From: Blattamonas nauphoetae
Lineage: Eukaryota > Preaxostyla > Oxymonadida
Direction of reading: 5' to 3'
NCBI GenBank assembly: GCA_033064195.1
Contig: JARBJD010000158.1
Coordinates: 1 to 64,000, forward strand
DNA length: 64,000 nt
Made by a program: the position numbers and the translations under genes. Numbering within the stretch: the stretch's first letter is position 1; each line of letters starts with the position of its first letter. Positions 1-9,041 of this stretch are shown here, piece after piece. Under the pieces are notes generated by a model. That model was not told the DNA's origin. It saw nothing but the letters and a program-made list of their open reading frames with translations, and ran no database searches.

Positions 1-878
1 AACTTGTTTTGATCATATCTCAACCAGACATAGTTTGACATGAAGCTAATTAATATGGAAGTTTTGTTGGATACTATTTTTTCCGAAAATTTTGAAACAA
101 TTCCCCATGCGGCAGTTCAGATAATTTTGGGGTTTTGACCTGGGGAAGCAGAGCTGTCACTTGACTTTGGGATGATGCACCCGTCTCCAAATTGCCTTCG
201 ATTGGTGCAGACACAATCAGAATCGAATCCAAATGCTCAAATTGGTTAGAATTGTGCTTGGGAGAGAGCTGGGGTTCATTCTGAGATAAACCACGAAAAC
301 TATCAAAAACGCCAAAATAGGGAGGTCTTCGAAAATTCTCAAAAAATCAGAAAAAGATAGTCCAACAAAACATCCATATTGGTGAAAACTTCATGTCGAA
401 ACAATGTCTGGTTGTTGAGATATGATCAAAACAAGTTTTGAGATCCCTAAGCTTATTATACAGGGAAATCAGTTTTGACCTTAAATTTCCACCCAGGTCC
501 CCCAGGATATTTCATTTTTCAAAAATTGTCATTTCGAGAGAAAACCATCCCAAACCACCAGAAATGAAACGAGAAAGCAAAATTTTGAACGAGCGGAGAA
601 ATGTGATCGTGAATTTTTCTCCTCTCAGCTTAAATGTTTAGGACCTCCTATTTTGGAGCCAAAAATGGGCCAAAAAGTGCCTAAATAGGCACCTCCGTCC
701 TGGGATCCTAAATAGGAGGTTCGATTTCACCCTCGATGGATAGTTGGAGTCGAGACAAACATTTCGAAAAAAAAAGTGGGACACAAAAAATTTTGGGCTC
801 GGAGAAATTTTGTCTGTGGGACCGATCTTGGAGAAAAAAGTCCGGGTTTCTGACAAAGTCCGGGTTTTTGACGCACTA
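1..878. mobile_element. Foldback (long-TIR) element, truncated by window start
   Basis: This is the spacer and one whole arm of a long inverted-repeat element whose other arm lies before base 1. Bases 1-75 read as the inner end of the missing arm, and about 350-878 form the present arm. The same sequence, diverged, makes up the complete foldback element at 51,817-53,216, and the spacer lies in the opposite orientation there. The outer tip has a short tandem duplication of gtccgggttt and ends ...cgcac next to TA, like the tip of the complete copy but with different bases. No coding capacity is evident. Confidence 0.75.
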
Positions 879-880
879 TA

Positions 881-1257
881 GAAAAATTAATAAAAATGAA
901 GATTCTCAGTCAAATTGTGTCTCCATCTCAGAGGATGTAGTAGTGTAGGATTGTTTGGAATCTCAACTGCTTCCCCAACCAAGGATCAAGCGTTCTTGCG
1001 TGGTCTGATCGACACCTACATCAACTTTTTAACCATCTCATCTCAATATCCACACACTTATTGCTCTTGAAACCAATTTTCACAAAAAATCACATGACAA
1101 ACAGTGAATGGGAGGACTAGTTTCAGTTTTTGATCGAATTGACCAATTGGAGTCAATTGGTAATCCAATTGGCCAATTCGATCAACCCCCAGAATTGGAC
1201 TTTTCACAAGTCTGCATGCAATCATTCCCTCGGAAAACACGTTTTGCATATACATGT
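881..1257. other. No gene seen; host or transposon debris
   Basis: No open frame here resembles a protein. Around 1,125-1,190 there is a local cluster of short repeats of the type attggccaattcgatc, which may be subterminal repeats of the hAT scrap that follows. Confidence 0.4.
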
Positions 1258-1407
1258 TTCGTCATTTCACCAACATCAGCAGCTGCCGAGAGAGGTTTCA
1301 GCCTGAAAAACAGAATCAAGACAGTCTTCAGGACTCTTCTCACAAATAAAACTCTCGAGGTTCAATTTCTTCTCTCTGCAAACGGTCCAGAGTCTCTTTC
1401 AGATTAG
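1258..1407 (+). pseudogene. hAT transposase C-terminal (dimerisation) scrap
   Basis: The short frame contains SPTSAAAERGFSLKNRIKT and then LTNKTLEVQFLLSANG. This is the pattern of the hAT C-terminal dimerisation domain: S-x-S/T-x2-x-E-R-x-F-S, followed by a leucine-rich helix and an N-G turn. The third catalytic acid of hAT transposases is the Glu of this ER pair. Nothing of the RNase H core or the BED finger was found upstream, so this is a remnant. It is not closely similar to the two longer hAT genes in this window, which have VPTEREFS at the same place. It therefore comes from a different hAT lineage. Confidence 0.65.
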
Positions 1408-1648
1408 GATGTCACATCTCTCATCTCATCTTTCAACGAAAAGAGTTTGAGAAGGTAATGAAGAATCTGCTTGGAGTCGAACCATGGATTGACAACCTCT
1501 CAGCCGAAATGGACAGGGATTAGAGAGCTGAGTTCAATACTGCAGGAGCTGATCACAATCGCCTATTTGGGTGTTTCGAAAACTACGTCCTTTCCTAACT
1601 TCTGACAATTTGAAACTCTTCATCGAACTCCCACTCCTCCTAAACCAC

Positions 1649-2657
1649 TCACCTTGTCTCTGTTGGTCTCTTTAGTAAGTATGCATCATGAAAACAGAGA
1701 AACTGCGTGAGATTCAGACTTCTCAATAGTTTCCAGTGAATGAGCCTGAGCAAGCGATCTTGAATTATGTGTGACATGTTATCCGTATTTGTTTCGATCA
1801 GAATTGGTATTAGAGGATAATAGTCGTCGGATTGAACTAATATTGACAGATCATTAGACTGCGTCATGATTGGATCTGGCACTGGTTTGGTGAAGGATTG
1901 AGTGGAAGGTAATCCTTCGATGACAGACTTTGTCATCCACTCTGTCCCCTGGAGGATGACTTTAAATCGTTGTATTTCTAAATCGGCAAATTCGTGCCGG
2001 TCACTTTTACATGGATATTGAAGGATGTGTGAGAGCGAAATTCCTTTGGTTGATTCAGATACGTAAAGTGTCGCGTTCTTGTGCCTTTGAAATTTCAGAG
2101 TGAGTGCTATCAAGCAAGGAAATCCAATATATCATCGTTGTTTCGGTGGAAGCTTCTATTCTAGAGTGTTTGGAGAAGTGTAGTTTGAAGATAAGCAATT
2201 CTGAATATCGTCCGATGAAAGCGTTGAGCCACTGTCTCGACAGTATAGGTCTTGTCGGATCAAATCTACCACTTGATTCCTCAATATCCTTCGCCTGAAA
2301 GGATTGAAAGAAAGAGAAAGACACTTTTTTCAGGATTTGGGATTTGTCAATGTTCCCGGTTTCCTTGATCTTGTTCAGGGAAAAATCCACAAGTTCTTTT
2401 TCCTGTTGTCGCAGAAGCTTGGAGGGCCGACCATTCTTGGCGATGTCTCTGTGTGCCATCTCTGCCTTCTTACCTCTCGCTTGTTGACTCGTTGAACAAA
2501 CATGTGCCTTCTCGATGAGCGTTCCTGGAATGCCATGATCGGTTTGGATCTGAAGTCCGCACTGAACTCGATTTTGAATCTGTTCATACTCGTGTTGAGT
2601 AGCAAGTTTTGAGACAGTCGACATCTCGGGAGGTTGCTCATTTTCTGATCTGTCCAT
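1649..2657 (-). pseudogene. CENP-B/pogo-like transposase, broken
   Basis: Two overlapping minus frames (2,055-2,657 and 1,649-2,113) make up the remnant. The upstream frame has GRPSKLLRQQEKELVDFSL, then a hydrophobic helix, then PILSRQWLNAFIGRYSELL. This is the layout of the CENP-B-type helix-turn-helix pair of Tc1/mariner-pogo (Tigger) transposases (GRP-x-L...E-x2-L...W-L-x2-F-x-x-R). The second frame lies where the DDE core would be but shows no convincing DDE triad. The frame change near 2,055-2,113 and the missing core mark it as a pseudogene. No terminal repeats were found around it. A host CENP-B-domain protein is the alternative. Confidence 0.5.
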
Positions 2658-3086
2658 GAAAACGCTTTGGTCATTTTTCTTCAGTGTGCTTCAGATTACA
2701 CCAAAGTTCAGTATTCTTCTTAACTCCTCTCGATCTTTCGTTGAATTCAACTGATTTTATGATCGTTGGACTTCTTGAATTCATCTTTGTGATGTTTTTA
2801 TTGAATTGATTGCGCCTATGAATGGTTGTTGGATGGAGGACTGTCTTGTTAATTTCGCGTTGAAGGTATTTTTCGAACTGAAGTGTATCACCGTGTTAAG
2901 CTCTCATTTCAACCATTTCGATTCCTTATCTCTTTTTTTGTAACTTGCTATTAACTAAATAATCACCAATGAGAACGATTTATTTCTATAAATACCAAAT
3001 CGGTGAGATGATAGTGAATAATAGAAAGTCACTTCCACAACCCACACTACAGATTCTCTAAATGACAAGATTGCATCTCAATCCAC
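2658..3086. other. Host flank of the Polinton; no gene seen
   Basis: This AT-rich sequence has no frame resembling a protein. It is the left chromosomal flank of the Polinton and ends in the target duplication. Confidence 0.4.
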
Positions 3087-3092
3087 TCCATA
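3087..3092. repeat. Polinton target-site duplication, left
   Basis: The hexamer TCCATA stands immediately outside the left terminal repeat and again immediately outside the right one. Six bases is the standard Polinton duplication length. Confidence 0.9.
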
Positions 3093-3376
3093 AGTAGTGG
3101 TATAAGCGAAATGGGAACCAAACTGGCATAAGTGATACTCCTAGGAGAATTGGAACGAGAAATCAATTTGAATCTCAAAGCCAATTGATTTTTTTTAATA
3201 TGACTCATTCTAATTTCCATCTCACTTACTACTGAAAATATTGACATTTCAGAGTAGTCAATATTTGGCCGTAAATTCAAAAATAAAGGCGAAAAACGGA
3301 CCTCTTGAAAAGTGTCTTTTTTGAAGCTTTTTTTGAGTACTTTCAGAAAACAACGTCGATTTCTTTTTTTATTCAA

Positions 3377-3392
3377 TTTTTTAATTTGTATA
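3377..3392 (+). promoter_or_regulatory. T-rich start motif, TIR class
   Basis: The sequence ttttttaatttgtata lies directly before the ATG at 3,395. The same string precedes the TIR-edge gene, so it marks the TIR gene class. Confidence 0.5.
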
Positions 3393-3394
3393 AA

Positions 3395-3988
3395 ATGAGC
3401 AGCGTCTTGACACCAACACAACTACTGGAAATTTTGGACAAAGAAGATTTAAAAATGAAATCACCTCCGACTCTCAATCGACAAGGAACAACATATCTCA
3501 CAGGAAGCACTTTCGAATACTATCTCGAAGAGAAACCAGATGAAAATTATCAAGTTTACGTCAATAGTTTCGTCAAAGGATACAGACCACATCTGGATCG
3601 CCAGAAATATCTTCGACCAACAAATCGTTGCACAAAAGAGAAGCTAATTGAATCAAAGAAAAATGAGAATTGTGAACTCATTTCTGAATACACTCATTCT
3701 AATACTCCAGTAACGTATCGACACGAAGGAATTGAATGGATAGTGATCCCATCAAAATGGATGAAAGGATTCAGAACTCACAAAAACAAACGAAGAAGAT
3801 ACACACAGTCGTTTGTTGAAAATGAATTGAAAAAAGAGAATTGTGAACTCATTGGAACATACACAAAGGTACTTGAGCCATTCAAATATCGCGATTTACG
3901 AACAAAGAATGAGTATTACGTTCGACTAGACAATTGGTTGTATTTTGGAGACCGTCCTCACTTGAGAAAGTACCATGAAAGGTCATGA
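3395..3988 (+). CDS. TIR-encoded repeat protein, left copy
   Basis: The 197-residue protein begins MSSVLTPTQLLEILDKED. I chose this start over the upstream frame because the ATG follows the conserved T-rich motif directly. The protein is built from about three units of 55-60 residues. The last two read roughly [E]N-CELI-x-[ET]YT...P-[VF]-x-YR..., then a basic/aromatic stretch ending in K-W or N-W and G-[FD]-R-[TP]-H. This layout of NCELI-x-EY followed by a short sheet and a W-x-G turn resembles DNA-binding repeats attached to phage and giant-virus nucleases (DUF723-like); that comparison is from memory. No catalytic residues are seen. The right TIR copy differs at two residues. It could be a TIR-binding or replication-end protein; this is inference. 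Confidence 0.7.
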   Translation: MSSVLTPTQLLEILDKEDLKMKSPPTLNRQGTTYLTGSTFEYYLEEKPDENYQVYVNSFVKGYRPHLDRQKYLRPTNRCTKEKLIESKKNENCELISEYTHSNTPVTYRHEGIEWIVIPSKWMKGFRTHKNKRRRYTQSFVENELKKENCELIGTYTKVLEPFKYRDLRTKNEYYVRLDNWLYFGDRPHLRKYHERS

Positions 3989-5670
3989 AAATACTGAAAA
4001 GCTATTTTTACCACAAATCAAGTGAAACCAATGTGAGAACCATTTCGAAAAATTCTGTAAAAAATTCTAAAATCTCGGGGACACTATAGGTCATCGATCA
4101 AAACAATCCTGATGAAAATCGGTTGAGAATTCGTGGAGCTACGTACCGAACTTAGGTCGAAAAAAGGTCGAAAAAGTCGATTTTCGGATTTCGCCACTAT
4201 GAACACCTTTATGTCTCAAATTGTGTTCAAACACGTTCTAAAATTACGAATTTGATTTTGAAAGGTGAAATTTTAGGAAAAAAGCACTTTTGAAAAAAAA
4301 GTTAGATCCGACCCCACAACATATTTTGAAAATGACAAAATTTTTAAGGAGGAGAAAGTGACGTCTCGCTCTTCTCCTCCACGTCACTTTTCGCCCTCTG
4401 ATGGTCTCCGTAGGTGTCAAATCGATAGTGGACAGGTATTCGCGTCATTCGGTTCTGACGATCCTCGACACACGATCGTTTTCACAATTTTTCACCAATT
4501 TTCATTTCTCATTCATTTCCTTCAAACCACTTCACAATCGTACTAAAACAACCCTTTTTTGAGAATTCTGGTTGTACATCACCTATAGTTCACTGTTTAT
4601 GGACGGTTCTTCGATCACACCTCTGACGACACATTTGCACCAACATTTTGACACAATAGATTTTTTAATCTGGATTTCGTCGCAAATCCTTCTTTCTCAC
4701 GGTCTGAGTAAGGTGTGCTCAAATTTTGAGGAGATTTTGTCGGATAGTTCTCCCATAAAGTCACTTTTTCATGTTTTCACTTCTCAACTTTTGACCGTTT
4801 TTGTCACTTCAAAACCGACTGTAGTCCCATTCATTTCATCACTTTTGCTCCCCATTTCACATTTGATCTCTTCACCATTCCTCTTCATTTTGCTCAATTC
4901 ACTTCTATTTTGTGGGCCGTTCTCACTTCACTAGCACATCATTTTAGTCAACTTTTCATCAACTTTTTCACAAAAACAGAGTAAAAGAAAGCGAAACAAG
5001 CATGAATGAAGTGGGCAAGTATGAAACTGAGAGGGAAATTGACGATCGTGAAAATGACGTGAAATGTGACACCAATCGTGAAAATTAGGTCTGTGTTCCG
5101 GGTTTTCTCTCTTTAAAACAACAAAAAGTGATCAAAAATGCACGTGAAATGTTGGTTTTTCCGGAAAAATACCGAGATATGAAGTGAGCCGTTGAATGGC
5201 GGATCTCTGCAAAACTTCGGAAAAAGGAATTAACGAGAATTAGTGTGTTATATTCGAGAAAAAGTTTAGTTGAAAGAACCATGAATGAAGTGGATATTAT
5301 GGATAAACAATGAGAAAATGACGTGCGAACAGGTCATCAAAATGAAATGCTAACGAGTGAAGAACAAGTGAAAGTTTTATCAAAACTAGAGAAAACAGAG
5401 CTGAAAATGGAGAAAAGGAGAGTGACATACTCCTTTTTACATAAAAGTTCCGAGATCCACGACCGATCCTGAAACCCTGCAGAACTCTGCAAAAGTTCGG
5501 AAAAAGGAAAAAACGGAGCATACCACGATGATCCTGAGCACCAGAAGAATCAGAAACGCACAGAATTGGAACGAAACGAGCATAGTTGAGAAATGAGTGA
5601 TCGAACCCATTGATCCTCGTTTCTGGTGAAAAATCCAAAACTGAGAAAACAACGAAAGAAATTTCATTTT
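3989..5670. other. TIR interior without a recognised gene
   Basis: Frames of 62-120 codons are open here, for example 4,572-4,934, and are identical in both TIRs. Their composition is that of T-rich non-coding DNA and the conservation is explained by the TIR identity itself. The stretch 4,980-5,650 has many gtgaaaatgacgtg-like words, possibly a regulatory or end-recognition region. Confidence 0.4.
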
Positions 5671-5674
5671 TGAA

Positions 5675-5693
5675 TTTTTTTAATTTGTATTAA
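5675..5693 (+). promoter_or_regulatory. T-rich start motif before TIR-edge gene
   Basis: The sequence ttttttaatttgtattaa abuts the ATG at 5,694. The mirror copy is at 40,440-40,457. Confidence 0.5.
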
Positions 5694-5906
5694 ATGAATC
5701 CAACTGCGATGTATCGCGAAAGACGTCGAGTATGTTCTGAACAAGCATTAATTGAATCAATGAGAGAAGAGAACTGTTCACTGGTCTCTGAGTATGTCAG
5801 AAATAATGTACCGGTGACGTACGTTCATGAGGGATTGTCATTGTTTATTTTCAATGAAAGAGCAAACGAAAATGAATCGACAAAAATACAATTCACAAAT
5901 GATTGA
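5694..5906 (+). pseudogene. TIR-edge repeat protein, left partial copy
   Basis: The frame starts like the gene at 40,050-40,439 (ERRRVCSEQALIESMREE) because it lies inside the terminal repeat. It departs from that gene at 5,834 where the repeat ends. Only the first NCSLVSEY-type unit is present. It is part of the fossil element. Confidence 0.6.
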
Positions 5907-6744
5907 GAAAATGATTGATCATAATCTCTCGACGATCAGTGAGAATTCGGCAGTGATTGAATCACTTCAGAAGACAACAGAAGCACAGCAGACAGCGATA
6001 TCTTCAATACAGAAAGTGGTGAGCACAAATGGATCGATCACGACACCAGAAATTGGAGGATTGATTAATGTGAATGGAGTAAAGTGGAATATCTCAGAAG
6101 GATCACTTCCGAAGTATCCTGGAACATATCCGGCATCGACATTTAAGTCTGGCATATCAATATCACAATCGATTGCAGAAACTTCTGGAATTCAGTTCAA
6201 TGGTGCTGGAATAATTATGTGGTCACCGTGTGACTCACCAGCTTTGTAGTACTACGACGAGGATACTGGTTCAGGAGTGTTTTCAATATCCACAACAGGA
6301 AGTTTTTCTCAACTGTCAGACAGAAGAGTGAAAAGAAACATTGAACCATACCCCGATGTTCTTGAACAACTGAATAAAGTTGAAATCGTTCAGTACCAAT
6401 TCAACACGTTCGACTCGAAGATCAACAAAGAGACAAAACAAATCGAGAGCGAGACTGATGAAGAACACTTGAAGTACTGCAAAGAGAAATGTGAATGCTT
6501 GAAGAAGGAAAGTGAGAAGAAACACATTGGTGTAATTGCACAACAGATCCAAGGCATATTCCCCGAAGTCGTGAATGATTCCAATCCAGATTGTCTTCAA
6601 GTTGATTATGCAGAACTCTCTTGTTTCTGTCTCAAAGCCATTCAGGAACTGAGTAGCATTGTCGGGCAACAACAGACACTCATCAATGAACTCATACAAA
6701 AATATCATTCCCTGATCGAAACAATGACTAGTACTCCAACATGA
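5860..6744 (+). pseudogene. Fibre-like protein with S74 chaperone end, fossil
   Basis: The C-terminal part (about 6,300-6,744) contains LSDRRVKRNIEPYPDVLEQL, then YQFNTF, HIGVIAQQIQGIFPEVV and LQVDYAELSCFCLKAIQEL. This is the signature of Peptidase_S74, the intramolecular chaperone of phage tail spikes and endosialidases (SDRRLK-x-NI..., H-x-G-x-IAQ-x-x-x-x-x-P-E-x-V). The family folds a trimeric fibre and then cuts itself off before the Ser of the SD pair. Upstream is a coiled-coil stretch (SENSAVIESLQKTTEAQQTA) and a Gly/Ser-rich shaft-like part. In a Polinton this would be a capsid spike or fibre; that role is inference. The gene is broken (about one break). Confidence 0.8.
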
Positions 6745-7138
6745 GATCAACAAGAAATTCATAATACTCTTTGTTTATTTTTCCATTGATTGTTTCCGTT
6801 GTTTCCATCTCAATTGATTCACCAGAACTGTCTTTGAACCAGATCTTCACAATTGATTGTCGAGTAGTTAATTCCCACTTCTTTCGCTTCGCAATCTGTT
6901 CGTTACAGAAAGCCACAAATGAATCATTGAACGCGTCAGTTTGAATCCAATCACCATGGATTGTTATGTGCTGAGGAATGTCTTTTGAGATGACAGTTGA
7001 GTTACCATTAATTTCTTCTCTCACATGGATAAGTTTACAGTCGAGAAAGTGAACATATTTTTGATTTCTAGAATTGGTAAAATCAGGAGGGAGTTGAGCA
7101 ATGTGAGAATTCTGAATTGAGAAGTAACGCTTCACCAT
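6728..7138 (-). CDS. Unrecognised small Polinton protein
   Basis: 136 residues starting MVKRYFSIQNSHIAQLPPDF. The ATG sits about 12 bases after a T-rich start motif, which supports the start. The sequence is a mix of short beta-like stretches (KLIHVREEING, SIVKIWFKDSSG) without signal peptide, membrane segment or known motif. Its 3' end overlaps the 3' end of the fibre gene on the other strand by 17 bases. Its position between fibre and capsid genes suggests a virion part, but there is no direct evidence. Confidence 0.6.
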   Translation of the reverse strand: MVKRYFSIQNSHIAQLPPDFTNSRNQKYVHFLDCKLIHVREEINGNSTVISKDIPQHITIHGDWIQTDAFNDSFVAFCNEQIAKRKKWELTTRQSIVKIWFKDSSGESIEMETTETINGKINKEYYEFLVDLMLEY

Positions 7139-7150
7139 TTGTGATTTCTA

Positions 7151-7162
7151 CAAAAATAAAAT
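7151..7162 (-). promoter_or_regulatory. T-rich start motif before 6,728-7,138
   Basis: Read on the minus strand: attttatttttg, 12 bases before the ATG at 7,138. Confidence 0.5.
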
Positions 7163-7176
7163 ATCATATTTGATTC

Positions 7177-8895
7177 TTAATAACCTCTCTTCACTTCTTC
7201 ATATGCTTCTTGGAGACGGCGATCAATAACGTATCGCACTCGCGGCTGTCCATTCTCAATCCAGAACAACCAGTAAGTAGCCTGATGCAATGCCAAAATA
7301 GGTGGAGGAGGACCTTCTGGAGTTGAGGTGAAATATGGATCGAGTTCACCCTGATTGATAGGTGTTCCTCTGAAGACAATGTTGACTGATTCTGCTGTTG
7401 AAATACCTTCTTCACCACCAGCAATTTCACTTCGATCTGTTGGAACCATAAAAGTGAAACAAGTTGCATCTGTGAATGGTTTAATTTTCTTGTACCGTGT
7501 TATGCCAGTCGAACTCCTTCTTTCCCAAATTCGAGGTTCACAAATGGAATTCTCAAACTCTTCTGTTGCAGAACAACCAATGAAATCACCGTTCACCATC
7601 ATCATTTGATAGAACTCTGGTGAGATGGTTGACATTGGGAAATTGGGAAAGTTGGATCCAAGCATTTCGAATTGACCAACATATTGAGGATTGCGAAAGA
7701 CTGTACACTCGTTTGGTCTTTCAGGGAATAAGCACAGAAGATTCATGAGATTGTTGAGTTTGATACTAATGTTTGATCTCACTCCCATGGCATTTGCAGA
7801 TGATTGAAATGATTGCGTGTCAATTCTTTCTGCTTTAATGACAAACACAATTTTTGAGAAAGTGTTGAAGAGAGATTGCTTTGTGGCGTCAGTAATTTGA
7901 TATCCATAGCAAATTGAAGCGACTTTATCCACTGATGAGGAGAGGACAGTTGAAGTTGTCTGTTTAGGTTCTATCCAATCCCAATGCGAAATGACAGACG
8001 CTGTTCCTTCGGAGGTGGTAGGTCCTCTATGTCTTTCACATTGTAGAACTGGATTCCCAATTTGCGTAAACTCCATAGTTAAAGTTGACCATTCTCTATC
8101 ATGCATCATCTGAAGATAACCTCGTTCAGTAATATGATCAACCTGCCCGACAGTAGGGGAATCTAATTTTTCTTGAAGTGTTTGTTGAATGACAGTTGAT
8201 GCACGAATGGGACAATACACAAGAGAATCAGTCGTTAAATGAAATCTCAAACGTAGATTACCAAAGATTGAATTCGGATACTGATCAAAGGTACTCAGTG
8301 GAAGGAGATTCACAAATGGTATTACAAGAGGAATGGTTAACGGATATGAGGTTTCTGTACCACCCATTGGGATTAAATATGCTCCACACACACTTGGATC
8401 CATTCTCTGAACATTTTCAAATAGACTGTAACAATGCTTCATGTTGTTTTTCTCCTCATACGACTTGAAAGTGTGATACAGAAATGATTAGTGAACATGA
8501 TTGTTCTGGAGTGAATTGTCAATGATGTTTCCTTTACTGTCCACCAATCTCATATCTCGAATTGCATCTGATGATGACTTGAAACCGTAGAACATTCCGA
8601 AGGAAGATACAAAACTTCTCCCCCATTGTGTTGGTTTTTTGTATGGAACAGTAATCGTGAGATCAATTCGCAAATGACTCTTCGCAAACTCAGTCACATC
8701 ATGTCCGTCATAGCACAATGGAACTTCAATCTCGTCTCCAATTCTGCATGGCATGGGAGGATTTGTTGGATGCACTTCTTGGATGGAGTAGATGTGAGGT
8801 TCTGAATCCCACTGTTTTGGCAAGTAAGATTGCACTTCAATTTGCTCAATTAATGTCGATGTTGGTTTGGATTGATTTGATCTGAAACTTCTCAT
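7177..8895 (-). pseudogene. Capsid-like protein (double jelly-roll type), copy A, fossil
   Basis: The products of this region and of 9,042-10,808 are related along their length. Shared features, in order: an N-terminal IY/TSIQE(V/L)-x-P then (I/T)G-(D/Q)-E-I-x-(V/I)-PL, a beta-rich FxSSS/KHSA-x-(I)-RD segment, a YP-[NK]-x-[IL]-FG-[ND]-L-[RK]-L motif, and a C-terminal PPPILA/PAPILA stretch. A pair of large beta-rich proteins next to each other is what Polintons carry as capsid proteins, so I call it major-capsid-like by size, position and beta content rather than by a proven domain. It is broken (about one break). Minor capsid or penton is the alternative. Confidence 0.55.
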
Positions 8896-8901
8896 TTATA
8901 G

Positions 8902-8914
8902 AAAAATAAAAAAT
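8902..8914 (-). promoter_or_regulatory. T-rich start motif before capsid-like copy A
   Basis: Minus strand: attttttattttt, six bases before the ATG at 8,895. Confidence 0.5.
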
Positions 8915-9041
8915 ACAATATCATTATTTTCTTTTGTCATTTTCAATTTGGAATAATTCCTAAATCTTTGTGCAACGCTTTCAATGTGTGATTCGGATAG
9001 TACTCAACTTTTGGTTCACCATTACTGTATCGTAGGACCCA

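Larger units (their letters stand above)
3093..5834. repeat. Polinton terminal inverted repeat, left
   Basis: It matches the reverse complement of 40,299-43,040 almost base for base, apart from scattered differences and one diverged patch near 5,220-5,290. It holds a 197-codon gene near its outer end and the first part of a second gene at its inner edge. The 1.7 kb between them carries no recognisable gene. Confidence 0.92.

Noticed and set aside
4572-4934. 120-codon frame identical in both Polinton terminal repeats (also 41,199-41,561)
   Set aside because: The terminal repeats are near-identical anyway, so conservation carries no weight. The composition is that of T-rich non-coding DNA and no start motif precedes it.
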